Shown: positions 1-12,901, counted from the stretch's first letter. The stretch is DNA of 64,000 nucleotides from Lineus longissimus (GCF_910592395.1 NC_088326.1:7943001-8007000); one strand, 5' to 3'. The notes: a model not told the origin generated them from the sequence alone. Translations and numbers: made by a program.

Positions 1-1
1 A

Positions 2-1435
2 TATCTAAGAGGAAAAGAGATGTTTATCGCTGACATGTTGTCGCGCTCCTACCTTCCCTGTGAGGACAGCACTCAGGTCGAATTTTAGCAAATAAACATG
101 GTGAGGTTTCTTCCCATCAGGTCTGAGAGGCTCGAAGAGCTTCGTGTTGAAACGGCAAATGACAGTGTTTTACAACGTTTACACCGAGTTGTGCTTAAGG
201 GGTGGCCGGAGCGCAAGGAAAACTTGTCGCATGCTGTTGTGCCTTACTTTCATCTCCGAGATGAAATATCTTCGCAGAATGGACTTCTGTTCCGGGGTGA
301 GCGTGTTATTGTGCCCACTAAACTCCGCAGCATGATGACAAAACTAGTTCACACGTCTCACCTTGGAGTTGAATCATGTTTGCGTCGTGCCAGAGAAGCG
401 CTGTACTGGCCAAGGATGACCAGTGAACTGAAAGAAAACATTCAGTCTTGTGAGATATGTCGTGAATTTGAGAGCTGTCAGCAGAAAGAGACACTACAGA
501 GTCACGAGTTGCCATCACGACCTTGGGAAAGGGTTGGATGTGATTTGTTCGAATGGGACAACAAAGACTATCTAATAACTGTAGACTATTTTAGCAATTT
601 CTGGGAAATTGATAGACTTCGTTCTACTTCTAGTGCAGCAGTTATCCGAAAGCTCAAAGCGCATTTTGCACGCTATGGTTGTCCGGAAGAAGTTGTGAGT
701 GACAACGGTGGACAATTTGTCTCTGCAGAATTTGCTAGTTTTGCTCTAAAATGGGATTTTGATCATGTCAAGATTAGCCCGCGTCACAGTCAGTCCAATG
801 GTAAGGTGGAATCCGCTGTAAAAGCCGACAAAAGGACATTGCGCAAGGCTAAAAAGTCTGGCACTGACCAGTATCTTGCTGTGTTGGAGACGCGTAACAC
901 TCCTACACAAGGTTTAGATTGCAGTCCCGCTCAGAGAATGTTCAATCGTAGAACACGTACATTGTTGCCCATGACGTCAACAATGTTGCAATGTAAACCA
1001 GTGGACTCCGCTATTCGTGAGAAAATGGCCGAAGGACAAGCCCGTCAGGCCAAGTATTACAACCGCGCAGCTAAAGATCTGACAAGGCTACAGGATGGAG
1101 ACGTTGTTCGGATGAAACCGTACAAAAAGGGAGACAATAGTTGGAAGAAGGGTGTCGTACAGTCAGGAGATGGAAATCGTTCTTACAAGGTCGAAACTGA
1201 TACGGGAGTTTTCTGTAGAAATCGAGTAGATCTGCGTAAAACGTCCGAAGCGCCGCTTAGTTTGTCACAACAGTTCGAAGAGATTCAGGATGATGTTATT
1301 CTGACACCGGAAATCGATGTGTCTCAGTCTAGTTCTGATAATTCCGAAAGTGTTGTGCCTGACCCTGTTGTAGAGCCTCGCCGCTCCACAAGAGTGAGGC
1401 AAAGACCCGCTAAGTTCCATGATTACATGATGTGA
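2..1435 (+). pseudogene. Ty3/Gypsy pol 3' part: RNase H tail and integrase, interrupted by one TAG
   Basis: The window opens inside a Ty3/Gypsy polyprotein. Frame 2 first shows the end of RNase H with the typical IADMLSR motif. An in-frame TAG lies at 86-88, and a continuous integrase frame follows from the ATG at 98 (445 residues). The integrase shows a zinc-binding H-C-C part (HLGVES...CEIC), a core with DYFSNF and VSDNGGQF as the first two acidic sites, and a third acidic residue in SNGKVESAVK. The C-terminal region has a GPY/F-like segment (DGDVV...KKGVV) and an acidic/basic tail. The TAG separates RNase H from integrase, a place where these elements normally have one polyprotein, so I read it as a nonsense mutation. 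The upstream gag, protease and RT lie outside the window. The family is certain; activity is unlikely. Confidence 0.9.
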
Positions 1436-1856
1436 GAAAATGAAGTGAAGTGCTAGTAACCTCTCCTTCATAAGAATGGTTTATGCTCTGAATACGAGAG
1501 TGTTAAAAGTGAAAGGTCCAAAGCATGAGACAATTTCGATGGTTTTCTGTTATAGACAATAGACAGAAACATTTATGCGCATTATTAACCAGTATTCATT
1601 ATTCATATGTACCGTACAGTTAGCACAATCATTGCTCATTCTTTTGTCCATGTGTATTTCAAAGTGTCATTCTGTTTGATATTTGTCACAGCCACAGTAT
1701 TTTTTTTGACAAGTTTAGTCAAGTTGTTCTGTTTCTTATTTGAGGTAGTAATCCAAGTTTAGATTATTATTAGTCTGCACAATAGGACTGTTTAGTTTTG
1801 TATGTGCAGTTTTATGTGTTTGATTTGATTTGGATGGTATCATTTAAGGGAAAGGA
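1436..1856 (+). other. 3' untranslated part of the first Ty3 element, with polypurine tract
   Basis: This stretch between the integrase stop and the LTR has no coding signal. It ends in a purine run (aagggaaagga) directly before the TGTTAC that opens the LTR, which is the expected polypurine tract for plus-strand priming. Confidence 0.6.
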
Positions 1857-2045
1857 TGTTACAATATGCGGTATATTGTCTTTTGAATGTTCGCGCGCCT
1901 ATGGTCACATGACCTCCCAAGATTCTTTGTGTAACTAAGATGGCTCCTGAATACAGATTGTTCTCGCAACGCCCGTCTTTATTGTCTTTGTAAAACATAA
2001 GAAACACCACTTGAAACACATTTCAGCTGTTAAAGCGAGGCAACA
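1857..2045 (+). repeat. Probable 3' LTR of the first Ty3 element
   Basis: The repeat starts TGTTAC directly after the polypurine tract and probably ends in GCAACA, giving TGTT...AACA ends. The partner 5' LTR is outside the window, so the right boundary is inferred from end symmetry alone and could be off by tens of bases. Confidence 0.5.
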
Positions 2046-5000
2046 TGCTTGTCCCCTGGCCCCTCATCGCTATTATTGGTCAAAGAGACATCTCTGCATG
2101 TTGCCAGTTTGATAAACAGCTACACGTGGATGTATTTTCGCAAGACCTAATGTGATTCGAGGGAGCAAACCCTTTTTTGAAAGCATTAATCACTTTGTCT
2201 TGCAATAAGTGATATTTTTGTAATAACTTGGAAGTATAAGGTAAAATAGTGACTTGGTCAACCAAACTTTGTCCTGAGTGATAAGCACAGTTACCTTTGG
2301 ATTTTACCTTCAGATTTATGGTTGGAAAGGTAACCTTTTCTATAACAGTGACAATTTTCACTTACATGTAGGGTTATGCCACTTGCTTGCCTTATTTATT
2401 GTGTTTTTTTTTGTGACACTGTTGAGGATTTGCCTTCCCATTTCAGGATAATTTGAAATATCAGTTATTTTTCGTGATGCAGCGTCATGGGGCATTAAGA
2501 TCAGGACACTACACTTGTTTTGTTTTGATAAAATCTGGCTGGGTGAAAGTTAGCGACTCTGATGTAAGTATAAATCAAACCTAAAGAGATCTGGTCGTGG
2601 CACAAGTCTTTATTTAAACTAGCTGAATGTGGTAAAAATAACTAAATTGGTGATTACTTCTGATGCAGCTCATTTGATACATAATCAACTACCTGAGGGG
2701 ACCTCAAAACTGCTAACATTTTTCAATGGAAGCTTATTTGAAATAATGTGTCAGCAAAGTCAGCTGAGCTTGTCAAATGAGCTGCTCAGTGGCGTCCGTC
2801 TGTCAGTCATGCCGTCCGTCCGTCCGTCCGTTAAACCCATGGTACACATTTTGTAACCGTAAGACCTAGAGACTTCAATTTTGCATTTCTGGATAGTTCT
2901 GGTCAAACTCTACTTTCAAAACAAAATTTGTCGCCATTCGACCTACTTCCTGCGAGCGAGAGCGCATGAAGGAAACTGGCCTATATCGGCCTAGGAGCAG
3001 CAGAATCAGTCGAAATATGCTTTAATATTAAGATAAAATTCTTGAAAAACTATTTTATTGAGAAAAAGTTCAAAATTTTAACAGGAGAGGGCGCTACCTG
3101 CTTTTTAATTATTTCTGCCGATTCAAATTCCCGCCCGATGACGTCAGCCATCAATGAAGTCTCCTATTTGCCAGTTCTCAAAACATGGCAGCTACACTAC
3201 AAAGCAGCAGTAGCTCCAGGAATAAATCACTGTTCACTTCAGCTTCGTAATCGATTGTACCCCACTTTATTGTGTTTTGTGTGGTGTTCCTATTCAATCA
3301 ACGATGTAAGGCCTTATTATGTTGGTTTTAATTGAGAAGGTGCATTATAAACGGCCTACGAAATACCGAAGCGAAGACAAAATGGCGGCATTTTGTTTAC
3401 GCCATGTGCAATAATCTTGGAGCTCAATGACACTCAGCTCGATGACGATGGCCCGCTACGGGCTAGTACTACGGTCGTACCGGGGAAAGTACCCAAATTT
3501 CTGCTTAAAAGTAGTCAAGTAGGCGATATTATCACTAGTTCCTTTCAGTGGGTAGTCATAAGGTCTTAAGGGAATACTTTCAGAAATTACTTCTTGAAAA
3601 TTTAGCCACAATTCTGTGAAAACGATATCGGAAGTGCACGCTCTGTTTGCGATGTATTTTGAAGTGGAGAATTCCCACAGTATATGCAGTGAATCGGCAT
3701 GATTCTGTTTGCATATCAGTTTTTAGTACTACGATTCTTACATGAGTAAAAAGTAGACGTTTTAAGCAACACAATAATGTTACTCCCATAAAAATTTATT
3801 CAAAATTGACGGAGGTATGGCATTCTGTTCGGCAATTGGCAGCGCTGATAAAATACATTGCATGCCAATACATGCCAAATGGCACACTTTAAAAAGCGCT
3901 CATTGGACAACGTAGGGAATCACCAGTAATGACGTCATCGCTGGTCTAAATCTTCTATATAATAATATTAGAAGGGGGACGAATAAAGTCGCACTTAGAG
4001 GCGTTGGATCGCCTTGAAATTTTGCATGAATGGTGGTGACACCTTACCCTGATGCAACGTCTTGGTTTTATTCAAAAATTTACTTCAGCGGAGCAGTAAT
4101 GAGGGATTTTTAATCGGACACTGTCAATTCTCCTTACCACTCACAGAAGCCAAGCCATTGATGTTAAGTTATGCTGGGGCTTAATCAATTACCTGCACTC
4201 CCTGTGGGGTGAATAACATTACCTTTTGAACAGCTGGCTATAGGGGGATGATTGGAACAGCCGGTATACCTGCTGACCTGCTGAACCCAGATTGATGTTA
4301 TTTTCAATCCACGATTGCAGGTCACCTGATTTTCGAGATTTCGCGGGAAATGAAAGTGTAAACAAACGCATGTGTGCATTTCAAATGTAAACAAAAATTT
4401 ATTTTTGGTATTTTTGGTTGCTGGACTTGGGTTTTCCCGCAGTTAGGAGCTGGGGTCAAATTGGTGGTCTATTGTTTATGGGTGCTGTTTTAGTCAGAGG
4501 TAGCCCTTGATTATGAAGGGATTTTCAAATTAAGGTGACCATGGTATTTTTATATGCTCACCACGGCTTTTAATACTTGATGTATCTGAAGAGGCGTGCG
4601 GAACCTGACATGGCCTTACCAAGGAGCTGCTCACGGTGCTGAACATCTAGCTTGCCTGTCGACTAAGTGCCTTTTTGGCCGAGACATTGCTACATGTAGG
4701 AGGAGCACGCATTTTAAAGTTATAGTAGTGATAGTACAGTTGGTTCGAGCCATTTGGAAGCCGACATGTGAAGGCCTAGCTGGGTTCTCCTTCTTCTCCG
4801 TATAAAAAAGGGACATATTGCTGACTAAGGAACAAGGCATATTGACATTGCCTCATCGTCTCTATCAAACCAATTGATATACTTTTATATGCACGCATAC
4901 ATCACGCCATTGCAGGGTCCGAGTCTGTGGAAAATTGGTTTGATTAATTTGTCTCTTTGATATTGCTCCTTTATTGCATTAGATTTTCATCGCAATTCAA

Positions 5001-5657
5001 TCTATTCAAGATATAGCCAATTTGAACCTGTCTGCGCCAAGGATAGATTGGTTCCCGATCGACTCACTAGGGATACGCAGTAGAGCAATGTCATGAAAAA
5101 CGACCCTTTGTATTGTAAATTCCAATCACCTGCAGGACAGGTCAATTTCTCTCAATAAAATTAATTTTGTTGACTCCTGTAATCTCTACCTTATTAAAAA
5201 AAAAAACAGTGGTGTTCGTCCCAAACTGGTCTTTTCTATTTATTTTGAACTCTGTTAAATCAGGATACCTCTCAATTACAGACAGCATTTTGTATCCTTG
5301 TGCTGTACAACCCAGCCTGGACATACCACCGTTGTCCATGGAGAAGTCTCATCCTCTCTGACACTTCTTGTCTGTAAAGCTACCGATACAACATACTGAA
5401 CTAGGGATATCTTCCTTTGCCTCCTGTAATATTTACATACCATGGCTGATAGTTCAATCATATTTCATCCAGCTGGCAGCTCTGCATTGGAAATTTTAGT
5501 GGTATAACGTGTTCTCTTGACCTTCAAACAGTAGTATAAAGCCGATATTTACTACTTTACACCCTCCGTCCTATGTTATTAGGTCATCCAGCTGAGCGCC
5601 ATGCCCTTGGGCCTCTTGTTGTTCAAGTGACAGGCTGCTGTGCTTGTTGTGGCAACG
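2046..5657. other. Non-coding DNA with one (CCGT)n-bearing dispersed repeat
   Basis: No believable gene is seen; short open frames lack composition or motifs. At about 2700-3040 there is a dispersed-repeat signature: AAATGAGCTGCTCAGTGGCGTCC-like start, a CCGT run near 2808-2830, then a 'protein-like' but non-coding tail (…gacctagagacttcaattttgc…). This is the same broad repeat class as at 7.1-7.7 kb and 12.0-12.5 kb. The rest is unremarkable AT-rich sequence. Confidence 0.5.
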
Positions 5658-5660
5658 TTA

Positions 5661-6762
5661 AGCCCGGTCTACACTAGCCAACATGAACCAACAAATGTTG
5701 GCCAACATTGGCCAACATCGTGTTGGGCCTTGTTGCAGAGGCATGTTTGCTATTGTTTGCCAGTGTGGACGGGTCCAAAAACAAGTGAAAACATCAGCCA
5801 ACTTGTTGGCCAATGTTGGCCTATGTTAGGCCATGCTACTTCTGAACAACATGTTGGTTGGTGTTGGGCAATCAGCAGCCAATCAGGGAACAGATTTGGA
5901 TCATGTGATGGAGCTACTGGGACAAAATGGCAGCCTCAATGAAAGATAGAGAATGGCAATTTCAAGAAATTGAACACTTAATTTCAGAATACGAAAAGCT
6001 TCATCCATCCGCAGGAAATTCTTGAGGCTTTTGAAGTCTGAGGCCATTAACTCTTGAAGGAGGCAGTGATAGGCCCCATCATGCTTTTTCCACAAGTATG
6101 GCTTTTGTCAGTTGCGGCGGCGACGGGGGTTAATCACAACTGAAAGAATTGCTGCTGAAGCACCTAGGCATGCTTTCTTCCTGTGGTTCTCCATTGTTTT
6201 ATAGAAAAAATGAAGAGAAATGACTGATTTTCCCTCCAAATTGCCCTCAAATTCATGCCAAACACGGTCAAACTTAGTCAAACTTGTTTGGCAATGTTTG
6301 CCTGTGTTTGATAGTGTGGACGGGTCCCCAAACATTCGCCAACATGATGTTGGCTCATGTTGGCCAACAATTGTTGGCGAATGTTTGCTAGTGTAGACCA
6401 GGCTTTACTCTTGAAGGAGGCAGTGATAGGCCCCATGCATGCTTTTTCCACAAGTATGGCTTTTGTCAGTTGCGGCGGCGACGGGGGTTAATCACAACTG
6501 AAAGAATTGCTGCTGAAGCACCTAGGCATGCTTTCTTCCTGTGGTTCTCCATTGTTTTAAAGAAAAAATGAAGAGAAATGACTGATTTTCCCTCCAAATT
6601 GCCCTCAAATTCATGCCAAACACGGCCAAACTTAGTCAAACTTGTTTGGCAATGTTTGCCTGTGTTTGATAGTGTGGACGGGTCCCCAAACATTCGCCAA
6701 CATGATGTTGGCTAATGTTGGCCAACAATTGTTGGCGAATGTTTGCTAGTGTAGACCAGGCT
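5661..6762. mobile_element. Internally deleted PIF/Harbinger DNA transposon with TTA target duplication
   Basis: The element starts AGCCCGGTCTACACTAGC and ends with the inverse GCTAGTGTAGACCAGGCT. TTA flanks both ends (5658-5660 and 6763-6765), the TWA duplication typical of PIF/Harbinger. Internally it carries the start of a minus-strand transposase and, on the plus strand from about 5927, a short MADF/Myb-like start (MAASMKDREW...). That is the normal two-gene layout of this superfamily, so this is a deletion derivative that lost most of both genes. Subterminal TTGGCCAACA-type motifs are repeated many times near both ends. The right 358 bp is duplicated in tandem (see separate entry). Confidence 0.85.
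5903..6335 (-). pseudogene. Harbinger transposase N-terminal remnant
   Basis: Read on the minus strand from 6335, a 75-residue frame ends in the PRRRRN motif and a stop. In the same frame the sequence continues as KKHDGAYHCLLQEL...FRNFLRMD-like text (here KSLKNFLRMD), which is the conserved N-terminal region of HARBI1-type transposases. A stop codon lies just after the arginine run and the DDE catalytic domain is absent. Past the LRMD motif the frame becomes the antisense of the plus-strand MADF-like start, which marks the internal deletion joint. A second copy of the first part (6466-6693) lies in the duplicated unit. Non-functional. Confidence 0.75.
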
Positions 6763-6765
6763 TTA
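6049..6765. repeat. 358-bp direct tandem duplication inside the Harbinger derivative
   Basis: Unit 1 covers about 6049-6407 and unit 2 about 6407-6765. Both begin with ACTCTTGAAGGAGGCAGTG and end with the element's terminal repeat. They differ by only a few bases (for example GGTCAAAC/GGCCAAAC and CTCATG/CTAATG). The duplication contains one full right terminus per copy, so the element has two right ends. Confidence 0.85.
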
Positions 6766-7896
6766 CGTTGGTTGTGAAGCATTGCTACACTGTTGATAAC
6801 TCCGGCGTCACGAAGCTAGCCTCGGCCGGGTGTTTTCGGAAGCATTCGTGATGTATTATTACGGAGCAGGAACCACATTTGGATATGGCTGATAAAAGAC
6901 GTGATATTAACTCACATGACAATGAATGTCCGTTCCTATTGATCAGCATAAAATCCCGACTTGGTCGTGGCATTGTAAATTGGCTATTTGAGCATGTGGC
7001 ACGTTTGTTAACTCCTAAGGCTATGAACTTGAGACTTCGTACAAAGGACCCACTAGGTCAGCTGGCCTCTGACCCTGAATTTCAGTCCGGTCTGATTCTC
7101 AACTTGGCCACCAAAGGGTCAAAAGTGAAAACCTAGAAAGTGTGATATCTCGCTTATTAGTGATTCGTTTTCAATAACATTTTTATGGTAGGTTCTCCTA
7201 GCAAATATACATCACATATCATATAAGTTTTTAATTTGACCTGCTTTTCAAGGTCACGGAGGTCAAATGGCGTAAATTGGTCGTTTGAGTGTAACTATTG
7301 CACGTTTCTTAACCACTAAAGCTATGAACTTGAAATTTGGTACACATGACTCCCTACGACAATGACTCACTACAATACATCATGTAACCTCGGACACCGA
7401 ATTTCGATCTGATCTGGTACTCAACTTGGCTGCCAGGATGCCAAAACTAAAACAGGTAAAAAGTGCAATATCTCGTTTATTAGTGACTTGTTTTTGATGA
7501 TATTTTTATGGTAGGTACTCCAAGCAACGATACATCACATGTCATACCGACTTTGGTTTGACCTGTACACTATACATGTTGCATGTTTCTTAACCAAGAT
7601 GAATTCCTAGCCACCAAATATCTATACGGTGAGCACAATGGCCCTTGGCCGTTTCATTATGTGATGTACTTGTAGTTAGTAGCAGGTTCATCACATTCCC
7701 AATATAGCCCATTTACACCCTTAACTAATTAAGATCAGACGCAAAAAACCTGTTTAAAAACCAATTCTGCAATTGTTAATTCCGCATCAGTTGAGTAAAA
7801 ACTGTGATAATTAGCAGTAATTCAACATACCAGAAATTGTGCTATGAATGGTCAAATACATTGACTGCCAGTGTTGTTATGTTATTACATTAAAAG
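6766..7896. repeat. Non-coding DNA with diverged dispersed repeat copies
   Basis: From about 7030 to 7680 the sequence is a dispersed repeat with two diverged internal copies (AACTTGGCCACCAAAGGGTC / AACTTGGCTGCCAGGATGCC and ATATCTCG(C/T)TTATTAGTGA at 7143 and 7471). It ends GGTGAGCACAATGGCCCTTGG near 7630. Closely similar ends occur at 20505 and 58904, so this is one repeat family. A short open frame at 6879-7136 runs into this repeat and is not a supported gene. Confidence 0.6.
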
Positions 7897-7939
7897 GAAA
7901 AAGATGTTGTTGGGGATCGACCTCCCGATGTAGTTTCAG

Positions 7940-10900
7940 AAGATCGCAGCACTGACAAGGACGTCAAGGTAGGAAATGTGTTTTTATCATGGGTGATTTC
8001 ATGTCATCATGTCTTCTCCGGCATATGTAAACTGCCAGGCAAAGACAACAGTCAGTTATGTTGCAAGCTGCATATTGACCATTGAGAAGCAACGCCTTCC
8101 GAGATGATAAGAAATGTGCTTGTCTTACATTTCAGCTTACCAGTAGGACCACGTACCAGTCTGTTGTCACCAATACAGCTCAATCTTCCACAGCCAAGAA
8201 GCCTCAGGTAGGAAGATTTGAATTGTAGTTGACCGCAGATGTAAAGTCTGTTAAGTGATTTAAGAAATACGTTCGATCTCCATTCACGTACTGCAGACCT
8301 GACTAGACCTCTCCCTCAAAAGTAAACCTAGTTGAAAAGTCTTCAGCCAACTACCAACCAATACGTGCCACTTGATTTTCACAGTCAGTCACACATGGAC
8401 AATTTTATATCATGTAGACCGTATATTGTTGTCTCCTGTTTTCTATATTCATTGGTCTTCTTTTTTTTTTCCATTTAACATTTTCATTTATGCTTTTTTT
8501 TTAAAATTTCAAGCCATCCAGACTTGAGGCTGTTGACAATGATGCCTACGAGATGCTAGTTAGACGCCTCGAAGGGAAAAGCCTCTGTGGAGATTCTCGC
8601 AACAAAATCTTCCAAAGAGCTCGTAACAAGATTTACGAGCTCACCAGAAAGAATAATTACCAAGTTCGTTTGGTTGACTGTTACCTCGGGGGTGGAGCGA
8701 CAACGATAGTCATTAATGCTGATACGAGACGTGTAGTTCCTCGCCGTAGTGAGCTTCCCTCCATCGTCCACCACTACTACATGGAGAGTGGCGGGTCATG
8801 AGCTGCAAAGTTGGCACCCTTAATTCATGATTCCTTCCATGGAATCTCGAAGGGGTTTATACAGAACTGGCTCAATGCCAGAGGATACCAGATGGCCAAA
8901 ACCCCGGCTTTGACTAACTTGGAGCCACTTAAACCAATCCGGGCAACGCGAATCCTCCAGATCCAGCAGATCGACCTCACCAATATGCCAAAGCTGGAGA
9001 AAGATGGCCGCACTTATTTGTATGTGATGAGCATTTTGGATGTTTTTTGCAGGTAAGTTTAATGAATATCAGTTATTTTCATTTGTTGAGAGCATGTTGT
9101 TTCGACGACTGCTCAAACAATAAGTTCAATTGTGGTCTTTCATTCAACCCCCATAGCCTTATATTTGAAATTAAAACCCCTTTAGTTACGTAAAATGTGA
9201 CATTTTACTTGTCATTACAATTGTTGTCCTGATATGCTTTTGAAAAATAACAACCATATTTTACCATGCTGGGTGGTACTCGCATATCCATATTGGTATT
9301 GATAATGAAAGCATGACAACCACCATTCTCCAAATGATAATACAAAACATGGAAAACAATGTGACAAATGCAGATTTTTTGGCCTTATATTGAAAGTAAG
9401 CCCAAAAGTGCTTTGTCTCAGAAAATAAAATTCTTTGCAAGGTCACTATCCAGGCCAGTTTCAACTCTTGTCTCTAGGAGAAATTTAATTTGTGCGCTGT
9501 CAGACCATGTTTATGTCACACTCGTGTTTGAAGTTGCGCATGATGTCGACTGACACTTGGAACATTGTCATTTGACACTTGTCATTGGAACACATTTTCA
9601 ATAATGAAAAAGCCACCTGGGATCGGAATCTAATTCCGAAAAATCATTGCGATAATGTGATTGCCAGTGGTGACCATTAAAATACAACACACAATCTAAA
9701 GATCATGCAGGCTTATGTAACTGATTTTCTCACTTCTTAGGAATCTCTGGTTGGTGCCAATGCACAACAAGACTGCTGACTTAGTGAAAGAAGGCCTGCA
9801 TGGACCGTATCCACAGACAGTATGGGATATATGAAACAGCCCAAACAGACCAGGGTGGGGAGTTCAAGGGAATATTGAATTCCTATTATGATGAGAAAGG
9901 GATTGAGCTTTGCCGGTCCTCTGCTTATCATCCCAGATCCCAAGGAAAGGTAATCTTAAATTTGGGTACACAACGATGTGCTATTCTGCATGAAATATTA
10001 TTAATATTTTGGCTGTGAAAATAATCTTTGGCTTGAGCGTAAGTTTTCAGCCATATTTTCCGCAGTGACCATCGATATCAAATCTGGTACACATGTATTC
10101 TATGTCAGGTAATAAGCGCTGCTTGTGAGTTAGTACCTTGAAGAAGAATCAAAGATTGTCCCCCTGAATTGTCACCTGGCTTCTGATCAAAAATAGTACT
10201 CCAATAAAAAAGCTGTGATGTATAAATGTATGCTTTCAGGATGAAAGATATCATGGGACGTGGAAAAGTATACTGTGCTTCAAGAAGTTTGAGAGATTGG
10301 ATAGTGGTGACTGGATGGATGAGTTGCAAGATTCTCTGAATAAATATAACCAGAGAGTGCATCGATCTTTTGGTATGTGGATTTTGTGCCGTTTGGGTAT
10401 ATTTATGTGTGAAGGGAAAAGAAATGCATGTTATTTTTCATTACCATTGGGCAACATCAGAAATAACTCTTGCTCAAGTTAAGCTAATAATCCGATTACA
10501 AATTTGACAATGGGGGCGAAACCAGAAATCATCAAAGATTGAGATACGACATAATTGTCAAGGCTAAACAGGTCAGTTGCCCCTTTTCACTTAACTATGG
10601 CACGTTTTCAAGACCAGAATGTCAAACATGGCATAAATCTTCATGGGGTCACAGCGTGTAACCAGTGTACTACATTTATTGTAGTAAAATTGTTGGTCCA
10701 TAAACCTGTTTTTTCAGATAGATGCATAAGCCGAAGTACTGACAATACATAACCATGCTCCTGGTTGGAGGTGACTGGGTACGGTTTGTTCCTGGTTAGA
10801 AAGCTTGCAAGTGTATCTAACTCTAAGAAATTTTTATGTCAATGTTTTAGGTGACAAGCTGAGCCCACACAATGTGTTCTTCCGGATACGGAACAAGAAT

Positions 10901-11963
10901 CTTATTGTCCCAGATTCTTCTGAAGACGAAGATGAAGTAAACAAGAAATGCAAGTAAGTGTGCGGAAGTGAGTGCTGATCTAAGGAAAAAATTTTAAAAC
11001 AGTACAGGAGAAGGTTCATTTTCACCGCGGAAACATTGGTTGTGCAAGTCCCCTTTCAATTTGTTTGATATTATTTCAGGTTGAAAAGAGACAGCAGGAA
11101 GCAGAAAAGATTCGTGCTGAAGCTTTGGCCCTTTCCGACAGAGCTGCCTCTCTCATGGTTGAGACCCATCTCTCAAAATCTCCAGTTGCCACCTACGAAA
11201 TTGGTGATCATGTCCTTCTCAAGTTATGTGCTGTGTAACAATTCTTTTTCTGTAAGTAACATTGATGCCGCCTGATCAGCTGACATCAGTATGGTGAGGC
11301 AGTATAATTGGCAGGTTAAAGACCCCACCATGAGAGAAACATGAGTAGCTTGTGTGGACTCGATCTCTCACTGAAGTCGGTGTAAACCCAATTGGCGCAT
11401 TACCAAAGTAGCACGTAAAAACTGTCATCCCGTCTTGGAGGAGGAATAGTCCCTGGAGAAAATCACCTCCAAGTACATGTACTTGGAGGTGATTTTCTGC
11501 AGAGCAAACGCTGAGGAAGTATATAATATATAAGCGCAGTTTGTTGAGTTATAAGCTCTTCTCCCCACTTATAAATCTTTTTGATGAAAATAACAATCAA
11601 AGTCAAAATTTTACCATTGATGTTGTATGGTAAAAAGTCACTTCCAAACCATAGTTACCATGGGATTTCCTTTCATTCCGTTTTGATTTTCCTCTCATGT
11701 TGTGCTGTTTTTCTCAGCACCCCCTCCGAGACTGTATGCAAGTTTCGTCTTGCAATGAAATCAGCTGGTTTTCTCTCCGAGTGTCACCGAGTCATTGCCA
11801 GATTCACTTCTGGACTTGAATGCCAATCTTTTCTGGTCAGCGTTTACTGTCAAATAAGTCGAATGTCTAAACACTTTTTGCTTTCACAGCTGAACAATTC
11901 AAAGGGAAAGATCAAAGGGAAAAGAACCTTTGACCGAAAGGTATATCATGGGCAAGTTTTGGG
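7940..11963 (+). pseudogene. Spliced integrase-domain (KRBA2/Ginger-like) gene, decayed
   Basis: Putative exons with GT/AG borders are 7940-7968, 8136-8207, 8514-9052, 9741-9949, 10240-10372, 10851-10953, 11080-about 11236 and about 11890-11963. Phases agree across most junctions (8207/8514, 9052/9741, 10372/10851). Together they encode an N-terminal region (PSRLEAVDND...), an HHCC-like region and a DDE integrase core: QQIDLTNMP, then AQTDQGGEFKG, then YHPRSQGKDERYHGT. A C-terminal coiled part and a YEIGDHVLLK motif follow. Damage is visible: an in-frame TGA at 8799-8801, a frameshift near 9798, and a frame conflict entering the 11080 exon. Introns inside the integrase core argue against a plain retroelement and fit Ginger transposons or host genes derived from them. 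The family name is from memory of such proteins; the integrase fold itself is clear. Confidence 0.7.
11457..11498. repeat. Perfect 42-bp palindrome
   Basis: AGAAAATCACCTCCAAGTAC is followed directly by its exact reverse complement, with no spacer; the centre is the ACATGT core. It lies within an intron or 3' part of the decayed integrase gene. Confidence 0.9.
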
Positions 11964-11989
11964 AACTTGCAAGGGGAAATATCTGTTTG

Positions 11990-12540
11990 GCTTTTTAGCT
12001 CACCTGTCAGGTGAGCTAATACGATACCGCGGCGTCTGGCGTCCGTCGTCGTCGTCGTCGTCGTCGTCCGTCGTTAACTTTTGACAAAATCATGGCACGT
12101 TTCTTAACCGCTTGACCCAGAAAGTTCATACTTGGTGTGTGGGTACCCCTAGGCAAGACCTTCCTTCAGAATGAAAATCAGCGCAATTTGACTGCTGGTC
12201 TGCCATATAGGGGGTGCTCTTTGAAAACCTATTTTTGTCATTTTGAAGCTTATGGTTAAAGCTAGAGCGATGAAAATTTTATGGTGGGTGTATCTAATAA
12301 AGGTACATCACATATCACACGGGTTTTTGATTTGACCTTCATTTCAAGGTCACAGAGGTCGAACTCTAAAATGTCTTTGATCATGGCACGTTTTTTTGCT
12401 ATTGGTCATAGACTCTATAAATTTGATATGTAGACACCTATTGGTCATCTCTACATGTTGATACAGATTTAGGTCAGTGTGACCTACTATTCAGGTATAA
12501 GTAGGTCAAGGTTAAAAAAGCCCATTTTCTTTATTCCAGC
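11990..12540 (+). repeat. Dispersed marine-invertebrate-type repeat with TTTAGCTCACCTG start and (CGT)n
   Basis: It begins TTTTTAGCTCACCTGTCAGG, a palindromic end, followed by GGCGTCTGGCGTCCGTCGTC and a CGT run (12044-12070). A long 'AAGGTCACAGAGGTCGAACT'-type body follows. This structure is a common non-autonomous repeat in marine invertebrate genomes. Here it interrupts the last recognisable exon of the integrase gene. From 12540 to 12901 I see nothing identifiable. Confidence 0.65.
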
Positions 12541-12901
12541 AGATTGAAGTTTGAAATAAAGTTTTAGAGGTTGGCCTGATATAGAGGTTTCGATATTAAA
12601 TATATTAATTTCGTTTCATATCACTAGGCGGCGGTATTGTGCAAAAATGTCAGTTGGCACATTCCCAGCAGTTTTGAATTTCGCGGTTCGAGGCAATCCG
12701 TCGGGGTATCCCAGATGCGCAGTGTTGTACTGCGCCACTAGAGTATGAAAGACAGCCATTTTATGAATTTGAAGCGAGACGAAGAAGGAATTAAATCACC
12801 TTGAATCAATGCTAAAACTTAATCATCCGCTCTTCGGATGAGGTCGTATGTGTTGATTACATTCTTGTGATTGGTTTGAGATTATCAGTTTGTCCTCATT
12901 G

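Noticed and set aside
5661-6762. Host gene encoded by the two similar 75-residue frames
   Set aside because: Both lie in the duplicated Harbinger segment, match a transposase N-terminus and end in a stop after the arginine run.
11581-12084. 167-residue protein
   Set aside because: The frame joins an integrase-gene intron, one real exon and the TTTAGCTCACCTG repeat; it is not one gene.
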